A DNA stretch of 53,139 nucleotides from Nitrososphaeraceae archaeon (GTDB lineage Archaea; Thermoproteota; Nitrososphaeria; Nitrososphaerales; Nitrososphaeraceae). The notes under the pieces were generated by a model, which had not been told where the DNA came from, ran no database searches, and saw nothing but the letters and a program-made list of their open reading frames with translations. Of this stretch, positions 25,728 to 34,398 are shown piece by piece; positions within the stretch are counted from its first letter, which is position 1; the number at the start of each line of letters is the position of its first letter. Both the position numbers and the translations under genes were made by a program. The DNA lies in NCBI GenBank assembly GCA_021325295.1, contig JAJPHM010000036.1, positions 1 to 53,139 of the forward strand. The letters are read 5' to 3'.

Positions 25728-25757
25728 GTGTTATTTGTCTGCCTCGCTGCCTGCCCG

Positions 25758-26948
25758 TTATTCTGTATGAGCAAAGCTTGTAGCCTTTGTGAGAACACGG
25801 GCTAGGTGGCGCATATCCACTACATTAAATGGGGTTATCTTTGGCATCTCTTGCGGCTCTTCTCCTTGCGCAAGCATGCCCTTATTGCGAAGGTCTTCCA
25901 GAATCTTTTCTCGAAGCTTGGGGGGACATATCTTGCTGTGATAAATGCAGCCAAGAGAAGCCACGGTCATTTCGCGCAGGTGGTCGTCCCCTTTATCTTC
26001 ATGAAAGTGTGGGTTGCGTGTCTCCACCTGCATTACTTCTACTCCCTTGTCCATGACATCTTGGTGCACAGTTGGAATTATACCTCCAAACTCTTCCAGA
26101 ATGTTTACGACCTCATAAGGCTCTATTGAGTATCCCGACGAATAGCTCAAAAGTTCTGCCAGCCGGATGGACATGCAGTGCTCGCCTGAATTTCCGGTGC
26201 GCATGACTTCAGTTTCAAAGCCTGTATAATAAGAGATAAGTGAATTGAGGTATTGGTTGGTCGTTTCGGATACTCTCCCCCATTTTGAGAAATATAGCCC
26301 GGTTTCGGACATTTTTGGCTTGTAAATCCATGATATTCTGACCATCGTGTATGGAGACTTTGACATTGCAATTCCGGATGCAAATATCTTGACATATTCG
26401 TTGACTGCACCGGGAACATAGTTGTCGGCATCGATAAAGCCCACATATTCTTTGCCTGCCATTTTTGCAAGCAGCATTCCTATTACCATGCCTTCGGCTT
26501 TTCCGCTTCTTACTACACCGTTCTGGTCAAATAGGCCTGTATAGCCTACTTCCCTGAGCGCATCTGATAAGCCAGGGTCGCTCTGGTGAAGTATGAGCGC
26601 GTTTCTGCCTACAAACCTATTGAACTGCTCAAGAGCGTCTCGCTCAAGCTTGTATCTGTCGACGGGTTGCCTTGGGCTGTTTGAGATAATGATGGTCAAG
26701 CAATCGTGTGGAACTCCGCTCAAGACCCCTTCAAGCAGCTTCAATCGCTCTCCTTTAATAGGAATGACAATGGCCATTCTCCTCTCGATCTCTGAAATCT
26801 CTTCGTTGCTGACCCTTCTGATAGTTTCAGATATCGATCTGCCTTCTCTGCCATCGTCAAATCCTGAATCAAGCTCAAATACGCGCTGAACGCCATGGAG
26901 GCTTGTGGCTCCAAACCTTTCGGTGTACCGTGGCAGGTCAAGCTTCAT
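25758..26948 (-). CDS. mpgS: Mannosyl-3-phosphoglycerate synthase
   Basis: GT55-family glycosyltransferase forming mannosyl-3-phosphoglycerate from GDP-mannose and 3-phosphoglycerate, the first step to the compatible solute mannosylglycerate. It is 396 residues, the usual size. Landmarks: MAIVIPIKGERLKLLEGVLSGVPHDC, IIISNSPRQPVDRYK, GKAEGMVIGMLLAKMAGKEYVGFIDADNYVPGAV with the D-A-D metal site, KPKMSETGLYFSKWGRVSE, and RTGNSGEHCMSIRLAELL. GTTATAAA on the minus strand (26971-26978) is centred 26 bp upstream of the ATG, so the mRNA is leaderless. It is followed by the phosphatase gene. Confidence 0.9.
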   Translation of the reverse strand: MKLDLPRYTERFGATSLHGVQRVFELDSGFDDGREGRSISETIRRVSNEEISEIERRMAIVIPIKGERLKLLEGVLSGVPHDCLTIIISNSPRQPVDRYKLERDALEQFNRFVGRNALILHQSDPGLSDALREVGYTGLFDQNGVVRSGKAEGMVIGMLLAKMAGKEYVGFIDADNYVPGAVNEYVKIFASGIAMSKSPYTMVRISWIYKPKMSETGLYFSKWGRVSETTNQYLNSLISYYTGFETEVMRTGNSGEHCMSIRLAELLSYSSGYSIEPYEVVNILEEFGGIIPTVHQDVMDKGVEVMQVETRNPHFHEDKGDDHLREMTVASLGCIYHSKICPPKLREKILEDLRNKGMLAQGEEPQEMPKITPFNVVDMRHLARVLTKATSFAHTE

Positions 26949-26970
26949 CTGATTTCAGACACTTTGATCA

Positions 26971-26992
26971 TTTATAACAGTTAATCAGATTA
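26971..26992 (-). promoter_or_regulatory. mpgS promoter with adjoining palindrome
   Basis: The TATA box (GTTATAAA on the minus strand, 26971-26978) is preceded on that strand by a palindrome, TAATC-A-GATTA at 26982-26992. The palindrome lies where the BRE or an activator would bind, a plausible osmotic-control site. Confidence 0.45.
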
Positions 26993-27094
26993 GCTTTCCA
27001 ATCAGCCTGCAGAATAGAAAATATTAGAACAAGAAGGTCATGAATAGATTTTGTTGCCGCCGTCAGGTATCAGTGCTAATAACATATAGAAAGC

Positions 27095-27742
27095 CTAGTC
27101 GGCCTGTGCTCTGGCCGTTATGATGCTGCTCAGCCGCCGGAAGGAAACGTATGTCAGCAGGCCGGCTGCTGCTTCTATTACAAGCCCATATGCCCTTGGA
27201 ATCATAACCAGGTTAAATGAAAACGGCGCCAAGATAGGAAATAGCGCATGGTCATCCAGTATTGTATCATATGCTATGTGGGCCATAAATGCCGCTAGTG
27301 TGAGAACAAAAAACTTCCAGAAAATCGGGCCTGAAGGCACTAGTCGAGCTGTTGTAAAAGCGTTCTTTGAGCCATTCCTTTTAGGCTGGCCAAGATCAAG
27401 GCGCGCTGCAAGGAAGCCGATGGCTATTGGTGATATTATAGCAAATGGAATTGAATGATCAATTCTGCCCTCTACAGGAATCCGCATGGCATTGAGGATA
27501 TGGTCAGTATCGATTGTTATGGCCATCAACCCGCAGATCAATGCCAGCTTCAGGTTCCTTGAAGGCAAGGCAGCAAGGAAGCCGAATGAAACATGGCCGC
27601 CTATTTCCTGAACAGTCAATGACCTGAAAGGCTCAAGAGAAATCAACGCATTAGGATGTCCAGCAAGGCCAATTAACGAGTAGAGAAATCCCATAGCACC
27701 AAAAATTGCAGGAGCAACGACAATAGTTGATATCCTTACCAA
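27095..27742 (-). CDS. DUF457/YdjM-type membrane-bound metal-dependent hydrolase
   Basis: A 215-residue membrane protein with five to six helices and the His/Asp motifs of the YdjM-like family: EIGGHVSFGFLAALPS, ITIDTDHILNAM, GRIDHSIPFAI and AHIAYDTILDDHALFPILAPFS. These motifs face one side of the membrane and probably hold a divalent metal. Members are linked to phospholipid or membrane-stress functions, but substrates are mostly unknown. Transcribed separately from mpgS. Confidence 0.8.
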   Translation of the reverse strand: MVRISTIVVAPAIFGAMGFLYSLIGLAGHPNALISLEPFRSLTVQEIGGHVSFGFLAALPSRNLKLALICGLMAITIDTDHILNAMRIPVEGRIDHSIPFAIISPIAIGFLAARLDLGQPKRNGSKNAFTTARLVPSGPIFWKFFVLTLAAFMAHIAYDTILDDHALFPILAPFSFNLVMIPRAYGLVIEAAAGLLTYVSFRRLSSIITARAQAD

Positions 27743-27811
27743 ACTTGTTGTAGATAATCTGTGCCTGTATGTAATGTAATCTAATCTGGGCTGAACTAAA
27801 ACTCGCTGCGG

Positions 27812-27819
27812 TTAAAAAG
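27812..27819 (+). promoter_or_regulatory. TATA box of the candidate RNA at 27.84 kb
   Basis: TTAAAAAG centred at about 27816, exactly 26 bp before the first base of the long terminal stem of the candidate RNA. Confidence 0.45.
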
Positions 27820-27840
27820 GATAGTGAAAAGGGAAGTTAA

Positions 27841-27953
27841 TGGCGCTTGGCGATTCTGCATCCACGACCTATACAGCCTTTGCCGTTGAAGTCAAAGCAT
27901 GATGTTGCTTACGTTCTGGGTGCAGTTTTGTTTTGGTTGCCGCCAAGCGCCCA
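27841..27953 (+). ncRNA. Candidate structured non-coding RNA
   Basis: A GC-richer island of about 113 nt in an AT-rich 497-bp gap. A 12-bp terminal stem pairs 27841-27852 with 27941-27953 (one bulged C). Inside it CTGCATCC (27856-27863) pairs with GGGTGCAG (27918-27925). Within that, AAGCA (27895-27899) pairs with TGCTT (27906-27910) around a 6-nt loop. A TATA box lies 26 bp before the first stem base. A partial third copy of the stem sequence (TTGGCGCTTG) follows near 27968-27977. I recognise no known archaeal RNA (not tRNA, RNase P or SRP). A 20-codon ATG frame starts at 27840 but looks incidental. Strand is inferred from the promoter. Confidence 0.5.
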
Positions 27954-27977
27954 AATCAAGCCATGATTCTTGGCGCT

Positions 27978-28239
27978 TGCATCTACTGTATATTGTAATT
28001 TCTAGGATAAAAGAGTTACTGGATAAATTTTATTATATTAAATCTTGATATAAAGAGATTTTTATACAACTATTCATTATAAATCATAAAATATATTCAA
28101 TAACAATTGAGTTTTTCGATCAGCACCAAACTAACAGGTAGAAGCTAGTCTTGGGCCATACGCCTATTGCCTTGTAACACCAATTCCGTTGTTTTATTAT
28201 AGAAATCCGCAGACATTGCAATTGTAGGCATCGCTTTTA
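27978..28239. other. AT-rich spacer between candidate RNA and phosphatase gene
   Basis: Bases 28005-28110 are very AT-rich, with several overlapping TATA-like words, then ordinary intergenic sequence to 28239. No open frame of note. It may hold a transcription stop for the RNA and act as a boundary between converging transcripts. Confidence 0.35.
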
Positions 28240-30384
28240 TCAGGCTGTATTTTCATCAGCTACAGTTTGTCCTACAATACAACCTGAGCTGCTATCCGGT
28301 TTCTTTGCTGTAATGCCTCCTTCTTGTCGCCGTGGCTGGATTAGGGTATTGTAAGGAATAGTATTACCCTGTCTTGTCTTGACCATCAGGCTCTGGCTTG
28401 TTGATCCATCCCTTTCAACAGTAACAAGGCCGATGTTGTTTGCTGCAATAACAAGCTGGGGGATAGCGGACCTTGTGCTGATAATTGACCAGCTAGCAGA
28501 CCAGTCAAGACTTGTCTTTCTATAATTATTTTGGATGATACCCTCATCATTATAGTTGGTGGCATCCTGCGGCAGACTGGGGATTGCGACATGTATCGTG
28601 CCCTTTGCAGCAGATGGCTTCCGAGACAGAATCTGGCGCAAATGACCCAGCACCTTGCCCAGAGCCACCTCTTTTCCAAGGCTGGTGGCCTTTAAAGCAC
28701 TGCTATTTAGCTGTGCTACTTCTAAGGAGATATCGCTTTCCTGAATTGAAAATTTTGCCTTGATGGTAAAACCATAATGAACATCTCCAGAGAGAAATAT
28801 GCACTGTCTTGGCGCAAGAGCTGTGGCGATATGTGATAGAAACTTTACAAAGCCGGTCCTGTTTGCCGACCAAGTTTCAAGATCAACTGAATAAACGTTA
28901 GTAAACCTAGCCAGAAACTGCTGGATTTTTTCGACAAGGTCAAAACCAAATACCGGTGTCGGCACAACAACTATTATCTGATCACCTTTCACATAGTTGC
29001 CCTGAGTTGCTGCTCTTACAAGCGACTGCAGCGCATCGTCGCTTGCAAGCTGCGCAGGACCACTAAAGCTGTCGTACTTGCGCTGTGTACGGCAGTCAAG
29101 AAACACTGTCAGTGGCGACGTTGGGCAGCTGAATGTCCAGTTATGAAAGCCCAGTATATGATTTATGAATAAAGCAGAATCTGCCTTCGAGTTTTCTTTA
29201 TTGGCAAGGTATTTTGTGGTCTTGGAAATAAAATCCTCACTAAACTGGGCAGGATCATTGCCCCAGGCTTGAAATGCCCAGTATGCTGCAAGTCCATTTG
29301 CTATCACTTGGTTGCCAAATTTGCTCTTTGAAACATTCTGCTGCCATTCCATGGATATATTCCAGTCGTCGGTTATGTCATGGTCATCGCAGATCATGTA
29401 TGTAGGAATATTGGCAAGGGCCCGCCTTATCTTCAAAAGCGAGCTTTTAGCGCTTTCTAGTTGCTCAACTTCGACTTCATATTTTCTTTTTCTCCTCTGT
29501 TTACCTCCAGAAGCAGCTGGAAAGCCTGCCGGCCAGTTCTCTGCATTCCACGCTACCAAGTACATTGCTGCAAATTCTCCAAATGAAAGGAGATGGTTAC
29601 CTGCATGGCCTGACGTGAATCCGGCGCTCTTTGCAATTTCCTTGCGTCCTCCCACAGGTATTTCACTCAACCTCGCATTGATTCCGTTGATCTTCTCTTC
29701 GTAGCCGAGCAGTCTTGACCCAAGCCCAGTTATGTGCAGGATAAGAGCATCTGAAACGTCGTCAGCATATATCTGGTCTCCTGTCATAAACAGAGCGCTT
29801 GGCCTTTTGCTCAGATCTATGACAGAGGCAGATATCAGATCGTCAGCCACTTCCAGACAATCCTTTCCCTTTCCATGAAGTTTGCGACAAGATCCATGGA
29901 GTATATTCAGGGGACTATTTTTGCTCTTGATAAAAAAAGTAGGAAGTGACAAGCCCTGAGCAGCATACACTATTGAATTCTTTCCTTCAACAAGTCCAAG
30001 GCTTTTCAAATTTCGGGTCACGCCGGACCGTCCGTCTGTTTCAGCAATTTCTATGTCATATGCAAGAAGCGTATCAGATGGAAAATGAGCTCGGGAATTA
30101 TCGGTGCCTGCTGTGATAGGCCTTGCTATTACAAGCAGTATGTGCAGGTTCTTGCCTAGCTGCAGAGATTTTGAAAGGCCTGTGCCTGCTAAAACAGGTT
30201 TGCTGAAAGCCTCAATGCTATCGATTGATGTTGCTGAACCTTGGAAGGCAAATATATTAGCTCTGGCAGTTACAGGCATGCTGCATGCCATCCAGATGCA
30301 TACCTGAGACGGCTCTACTCTACGTAGAATCGGGCCAGCAAGTATTGCGGGCAGAGCGCGCTCTGCAGCATTGGATTTTTCCAA
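28240..30384 (-). CDS. PhoD-like metallophosphatase
   Basis: A 714-residue cytoplasmic-looking phosphatase of the PhoD-like superfamily. An N-terminal domain of about 150 residues precedes the catalytic part. Metal-site motifs in order: LHGSCRK, FMTGDQIYADD, MICDDHDITDDWN, and FLSGDVHYGF near the C-terminal third. The insertion with FSCPTSPLTVFLDCRTQRKYDSF is also typical of this branch. No signal peptide is visible, so it may act on internal phosphoesters or polyanions rather than as a secreted alkaline phosphatase. Monocistronic, as far as can be seen. Confidence 0.83.
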   Translation of the reverse strand: MEKSNAAERALPAILAGPILRRVEPSQVCIWMACSMPVTARANIFAFQGSATSIDSIEAFSKPVLAGTGLSKSLQLGKNLHILLVIARPITAGTDNSRAHFPSDTLLAYDIEIAETDGRSGVTRNLKSLGLVEGKNSIVYAAQGLSLPTFFIKSKNSPLNILHGSCRKLHGKGKDCLEVADDLISASVIDLSKRPSALFMTGDQIYADDVSDALILHITGLGSRLLGYEEKINGINARLSEIPVGGRKEIAKSAGFTSGHAGNHLLSFGEFAAMYLVAWNAENWPAGFPAASGGKQRRKRKYEVEVEQLESAKSSLLKIRRALANIPTYMICDDHDITDDWNISMEWQQNVSKSKFGNQVIANGLAAYWAFQAWGNDPAQFSEDFISKTTKYLANKENSKADSALFINHILGFHNWTFSCPTSPLTVFLDCRTQRKYDSFSGPAQLASDDALQSLVRAATQGNYVKGDQIIVVVPTPVFGFDLVEKIQQFLARFTNVYSVDLETWSANRTGFVKFLSHIATALAPRQCIFLSGDVHYGFTIKAKFSIQESDISLEVAQLNSSALKATSLGKEVALGKVLGHLRQILSRKPSAAKGTIHVAIPSLPQDATNYNDEGIIQNNYRKTSLDWSASWSIISTRSAIPQLVIAANNIGLVTVERDGSTSQSLMVKTRQGNTIPYNTLIQPRRQEGGITAKKPDSSSGCIVGQTVADENTA

Positions 30385-30550
30385 GCCTACTTTATAATAT
30401 TTTCAAATGTATATTTGGATTGCCAGCAAGACCGAGACCACAAAATTAGATTAGTGTCCAGAGCATACCCATCGGGAAATATGTGACTGAAAAGTCTAAC
30501 ATTACAATAACCAGAAAAATTACAGCACAAAGTCAAGTCTATTGAGAACC

Positions 30551-30557
30551 TTTAATT
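30551..30557 (+). promoter_or_regulatory. TATA box of the hsp20 gene
   Basis: TTTAATT centred 26-27 bp before the ATG at 30581, inside a longer open frame. It decides the shorter start and predicts a leaderless mRNA. Confidence 0.6.
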
Positions 30558-30580
30558 CGATTGTCGGTAAATTTAACACC

Positions 30581-31201
30581 ATGAGTATCCGCGATTGGGA
30601 TATTGACGACTGGTTTAGAAGGTTCATGAGCAGGAGAAGAATGGGGCCTTGGAATGAACCAACTGGAAGAACCATGTTGACCGACTTTGAAGAAATGCGA
30701 AGGGAAATGGAAAGGATGTTTGAAGAAACAATCCAAGATATGGAGCGTGTGCCAAAGGAGCTTGTAAGAGAATACGAGACGCCAACTGGCAAGGTAAGAG
30801 AAGTTGGACCCCTGGTTTACGGTTATACGGCCACAATTGGACCTGACGGCAAACCCAAGATAAAAGAATTTGGCAATGTTAGACCATCACTTGGCCCGGC
30901 GGCATCGCCGATGCTAAGCTCAGAAATGGAACCTTTTGCAGATGTTCAGACATATGATAAGGACATCAAAGTAACAGTGGAAATGCCCGGCATATCAAAG
31001 CAAGATATCAAGGTTAATGCTTATGATGGTTATGTAGAAGTGTCAACTGCCGCAAGTGCCAAGAGGAGATATTACAAGAAAATAGAGCTTCCACCTGAAG
31101 CTGACATAGATACTTCCAAATCAACCTATGCAAATGGAATCCTAGAAGTGACATTTAGCAAAAAGGCCAAGCCAAAGGGCAAAGAAGTCAAAGTAGACTA
31201 G
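30581..31201 (+). CDS. Small heat-shock protein (Hsp20/alpha-crystallin family)
   Basis: An ATP-independent holdase of 206 residues from the ATG at 30581. The N-terminal part is charged and amphipathic (MSIRDWDIDDWFRRFMSRRR, EEMRREMERMFEETIQDM). The alpha-crystallin domain runs from about 118 to 206: EPFADVQTYDKDIKVTVEMPGISKQDIKVNAYDGYVEVST, ending with the conserved ANGILEVTFSKK (A-x-G-x-L motif). A short basic tail follows. The middle segment around PLVYGYTATIGPDGKPKIKEFGNV is typical of archaeal members. Confidence 0.9.
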   Translation: MSIRDWDIDDWFRRFMSRRRMGPWNEPTGRTMLTDFEEMRREMERMFEETIQDMERVPKELVREYETPTGKVREVGPLVYGYTATIGPDGKPKIKEFGNVRPSLGPAASPMLSSEMEPFADVQTYDKDIKVTVEMPGISKQDIKVNAYDGYVEVSTAASAKRRYYKKIELPPEADIDTSKSTYANGILEVTFSKKAKPKGKEVKVD

Positions 31202-31385
31202 GGCAAGGGCTGGGATTCCTTTTCCACACTTCTGACTAGGATTAGCACCTCGAATGGCAACTCGGATTCTGTTTTGAATATATCTATTATTTATTTGTCT
31301 ATCCATCATCCTGATCAATCAATTTACTTGCTCGCATGCAGTTCACTGCATGATTGGCTCCTGTAGTGATGGCAGTTTGTTTCGG

Positions 31386-31532
31386 TTAAGCAACTCCGGC
31401 TAGAGGAGTGTGCTTGACATGCTCCATTTCCTTATGGCTGAAAAGTACAGCTTCAGACTCAAATTCCCTTCCGCACAGGTCACATTTGTAACTATTTACC
31501 TTCGAGCTGCTTTGGTTGGCAGCTGATGACAT
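31386..31532 (-). CDS. C2H2 zinc-finger microprotein (48 aa)
   Basis: A 48-codon gene with one classical finger: Cys17-x2-Cys20-x12-His33-x4-His38 (YKCDLCGREFESEAVLFSH). A Ser-rich N-terminus and a short tail flank it. The ATG at 31532 lies 27 bp from a palindromic TATA element, GACTTAAGTC (31555-31564), so the mRNA would be leaderless. Like the 15.8 kb gene, it is a stand-alone finger that may work as a small DNA- or protein-binding adaptor. The two proteins share the fold but little sequence outside the ligands. Confidence 0.78.
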   Translation of the reverse strand: MSSAANQSSSKVNSYKCDLCGREFESEAVLFSHKEMEHVKHTPLAGVA

Positions 31533-31554
31533 TCCTGTAATATAGTGGTCATAT

Positions 31555-31564
31555 GACTTAAGTC
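31555..31564. promoter_or_regulatory. Palindromic bidirectional TATA element
   Basis: GACTTAAGTC is a perfect palindrome whose centre is 27 bp from the ATG of the zinc-finger gene on the minus strand. On the plus strand it is 29 bp from the ATG at 31589 of a 33-codon basic frame (MKRWFIVLQRFRMGLF). It could drive both directions. Confidence 0.4.
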
Positions 31565-31588
31565 TGTCGGTTTAGACATGGTTAATTA

Positions 31589-31690
31589 ATGAAAAGATGG
31601 TTCATAGTTCTACAGCGGTTCAGGATGGGATTGTTCTTCTACTACCGTTGGATAAAACAATGTCATCTCTCTAATTCACCAGATCTGTAG
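31589..31690 (+). CDS. Possible 33-aa basic hydrophobic peptide
   Basis: ATG to TAG, 33 codons, Arg/Trp/Phe-rich. It is supported only by the bidirectional TATA element 29 bp upstream. No homology recognised. May be chance. Confidence 0.22.
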   Translation: MKRWFIVLQRFRMGLFFYYRWIKQCHLSNSPDL

Positions 31691-32254
31691 AAATACAGAA
31701 CAAAACATATCGTATCTTCTAGCGCTACCTTCAGCAATTCTTTTTGTACAACCTAGTTTCTGTATTCTTTAGGTCAGCGTGACACCAGCTATTTCATTTG
31801 CGTCGCAGGATAATGGCAGCAATGATTTAGAATGGTCAAGTTAATCGGTTGACGCCGATCGGCATTCGAAGGCATGTGGCTTTTCCCTTCGAAACTGCTT
31901 TTCATAGGTTCTGAGCAGCCTCGTGGTTTGCCCTTGTCGTCTTGCGTTTTGATTACCACAACTGTTCCTTTCGGACCAGCTGATGGCACCTACTAGGCGC
32001 AGACGACAGTCGCTGTTTCTTTGGCCAAGCAGGCCTTTACCTGCTAGGCGGCGCCGGACAGCGCATCAGCATTCTATTTCGGCTGATCGGTCGTCTACTA
32101 TACTATAGCATTTCATCTATTTACGCTTTTATGTCAAAATCTATTTCTGCTGAAGGCAACAGTCATGGATAATCCTGACCATAAAGGTCTTCTCGTTTGT
32201 TTGTCTGGTTTTGCTTCGACTCTAGCCGTAATTTGCAGTATCTATCTCTATACG
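31691..32254. other. 564-bp gap with weak coding relics
   Basis: On the minus strand, the frame 31789-31989 begins at a GTG directly after two in-frame TAG stops. Sequence upstream of the stops also reads protein-like (KACLAKETATVVCA, then stops, then VPSAGPKGTVVVIKTQDDKGKPRG). This could be a decayed gene but the family is not recognisable. No RNA-like structure stands out. Confidence 0.25.
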
Positions 32255-32506
32255 TCACCCCATCGGAAGTAACGTGGAACCTTTGCATGCCACCCCGCTT
32301 CGGATTTCTAGGTACAGAATAGAATGTTTGATTTGCTGAAGTGCTACCTGCGATAGTGGAGTTAATGTAATTGTGTCATTAGCCTTGTCCATCAAACCAT
32401 CTTCGATAGTAGTATCGACCGGCACTTTGACAGCAGGAGTAGAGCCAGACTCCAAGACAAAAATTCTGAAGGCATCAACACAGAAAAGAAATCTGAAGCA
32501 GATCAC
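32255..32506 (-). CDS. Doubtful small ORF
   Basis: An 83-codon frame starting at GTG. The second half (DTITLTPLSQVALQQIKHSILYLEIRSGVACKG) has a natural composition; the first part, with several Phe and Cys, does not. No domain recognised. It could be the tail of a decayed gene. It precedes the GNAT gene in divergent orientation. Confidence 0.3.
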   Translation of the reverse strand: MICFRFLFCVDAFRIFVLESGSTPAVKVPVDTTIEDGLMDKANDTITLTPLSQVALQQIKHSILYLEIRSGVACKGSTLLPMG

Positions 32507-32624
32507 TGCATAACTTACTTAAGAGGGAGAGATCGTCTGACTTGAACAAACTTTTACTTTTGGTATTTTATTATATTAACACCTTAATCTGGCTTGTTTC
32601 ATTCATTAACTATCTAAAATCCAG

Positions 32625-33578
32625 ATGACCACGATCACAATAAGAGAGGCCTTGCCTGCAGATAAGGAACAGGTTATTAGCTTCTGTTCCAATACCTTTG
32701 ATTGGGGAGACTATATCGATCAAGTCTGGGACATATGGTACAACAAAAGCAGGCAAGGTCGAACCGAAGGGAAGACAAAGGTCTCAAAGCAGAGCCTCAG
32801 AAATCAATCACTTTTGCTTGTAGCCGAAGAGTCCAAGACCAGAAAGGATCTGAGGCCGATTGCAATTTCTAATGTAACATTGTGCCCTGACAGCCGGAGC
32901 ATCTGGCTTGAAGGATTAAGAGTGCATCCTGATTTTAGGCGATTGAAGGTTGCGACTGCACTTATCAACAGGATGCTCGAGTATGGCAAAAGCCTGGGAG
33001 CAACTGAAGCATATGCAATAGTTGCTGAAGATAATAGGCCTTCGCGCCAGATGATGGAACGAAACGGTTTTGCAGCAATTTCAAGATGGACATATTATAG
33101 TGTTGAGCCCAGAGAAGTTATCGCCAAAGTCGATAGACCCGATAGAGCTGCTAGGCATGCGGATAAAAAAGACCTTCGAAAAATCTGGCTATATCTGCAG
33201 CACTCAGAGGTATTCAAGCTATCTGCAGCAAAGTATGTCAGAGCATGGCACTGGTATCCATTAGACCTTCATACTCTGAAAACCCTAGTGGCGAGTCGCC
33301 AGGTACTGATAACCGGCGACCCTATAACAGGAGTAGCGCTAATCAATAGGCGCGGTTACTGGAACAGGAGAAATATCTTTCAGATAACATACCTTGATTG
33401 CATTTCGAAAAAGTCAGCCATCAGGTTTTTGCTACATGCAGTCAAGTCATGCAAACTATACGGTCTCGAGCGCTTGCAAATACTCTGTTACAAAAATAGG
33501 GCGGTGAATTTAGCTATGATGGAACTAAATATACAAGAGTCGGAAAAATTTATTCTGTATAGCAGCAAAATTGCATAG
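32625..33578 (+). CDS. GNAT-family N-acetyltransferase
   Basis: A 317-residue protein. The N-terminal half is a GNAT domain: ITIREALPADKEQVISFC (first strand and helix), LLLVAEESKTRKDLRPIAISNVTL, IWLEGLRVHPDFRRLKVATALINRMLEYGKSLGATEAYAIVAEDNRPSRQMMERNGFAAIS. The acetyl-CoA loop reads R-R-L-K-V-A, lacking the usual Gly, which may weaken or alter cofactor binding. The C-terminal half (residues about 175-317) is a second, poorly conserved GNAT-like or substrate domain. Substrate unknown (protein N-termini, amines or antibiotics are family options). Confidence 0.8.
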   Translation: MTTITIREALPADKEQVISFCSNTFDWGDYIDQVWDIWYNKSRQGRTEGKTKVSKQSLRNQSLLLVAEESKTRKDLRPIAISNVTLCPDSRSIWLEGLRVHPDFRRLKVATALINRMLEYGKSLGATEAYAIVAEDNRPSRQMMERNGFAAISRWTYYSVEPREVIAKVDRPDRAARHADKKDLRKIWLYLQHSEVFKLSAAKYVRAWHWYPLDLHTLKTLVASRQVLITGDPITGVALINRRGYWNRRNIFQITYLDCISKKSAIRFLLHAVKSCKLYGLERLQILCYKNRAVNLAMMELNIQESEKFILYSSKIA

Positions 33579-33668
33579 GAAGGCCCGTCTACTGAAACAG
33601 CAAGAGCGAGTAGCACCAAGATTTCACTTTCAGCAGGTGGCAATCCTGAAAAGAGAGAAAATATAACT

Positions 33669-34226
33669 TCAGCCGCGCCTTGAGGCAGTTACTGTGTTAT
33701 ACAGACTGCGCTTAACTGCTTCAAGATACAGATCATATACAAATTCCTCGCTCACCGAGGTGGCCTCCTTTCCATCAAATTTTCTGGCTACCTGCAGGAC
33801 AGCTTCTGACAGCCTCCTTGATGCATCGTCTATCATCACCGGATCTGAATTCTTAAATTGTGAAGAGTGTGTCAACTTTAGCGTGGAAATTACACCCCTT
33901 GCTCGCTCCAAGCTTACAGGGTAAAAGTATCTGGCGATGTGTTTAGGAAGCGAATCGAGGTCGTAAACAAAAAGATAAGCAGATGAAGAGTAGAACTTTT
34001 GGACAATCTTGTGTCGCTCAAGTTCTCTTTTTACAAAAACTACCAGCTTTTTTGAACGGAGAATTTGCATATGATAATTCAATGAAGCTCCCGATAAACC
34101 TAATTCCTTTGCAAGCTGAGCCTGAGTCATGGGCTTAATTCTCAGCAAGTCCAGAATAGCTCTTCTCATCGGATCTACTAGGACATTAGCTATATCCACT
34201 CGGTCTACAATATAGACATACTTCAT
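33669..34226 (-). CDS. ArsR-type winged-helix regulator
   Basis: A 185-residue regulator. DIANVLVDPMRRAILDLLRIKPMTQAQLAKELGLSGASLNYHMQILRSKKLV is a standard ArsR/HTH_20 winged helix (residues about 11-62), followed by the wing RELERHKIVQKFYSSS. The C-terminal 110 residues are helical, with no metal-binding Cys motif, so an ArsR-type metal sensor is unlikely; ligand or redox sensing is possible. It starts 104 bp after a low-content gap and has a TTTATATC about 30 bp upstream. No target is adjacent. Confidence 0.8.
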   Translation of the reverse strand: MKYVYIVDRVDIANVLVDPMRRAILDLLRIKPMTQAQLAKELGLSGASLNYHMQILRSKKLVVFVKRELERHKIVQKFYSSSAYLFVYDLDSLPKHIARYFYPVSLERARGVISTLKLTHSSQFKNSDPVMIDDASRRLSEAVLQVARKFDGKEATSVSEEFVYDLYLEAVKRSLYNTVTASRRG

Positions 34227-34398
34227 TTACAAGATAGATATTATTTTGTGTATGATATAAACGGATATAGAAAACCTGCTTTACATCTCACAGTAGCTTA
34301 TACACTTAATGGTTTGCCACATCTAACCAATCAACATTTTTTCTTTCAGCTTTTTGACATGGCGTTAGCTGAAACTGGACTGATGGGTACCAAATTCA

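Noticed and set aside
27840-27902. 20-codon ATG frame (MALGDSASTTYTAFAVEVKA) over the candidate RNA
   Set aside because: It lies entirely within the stem sequences, and the RNA structure explains the segment better. Kept in mind as an alternative.
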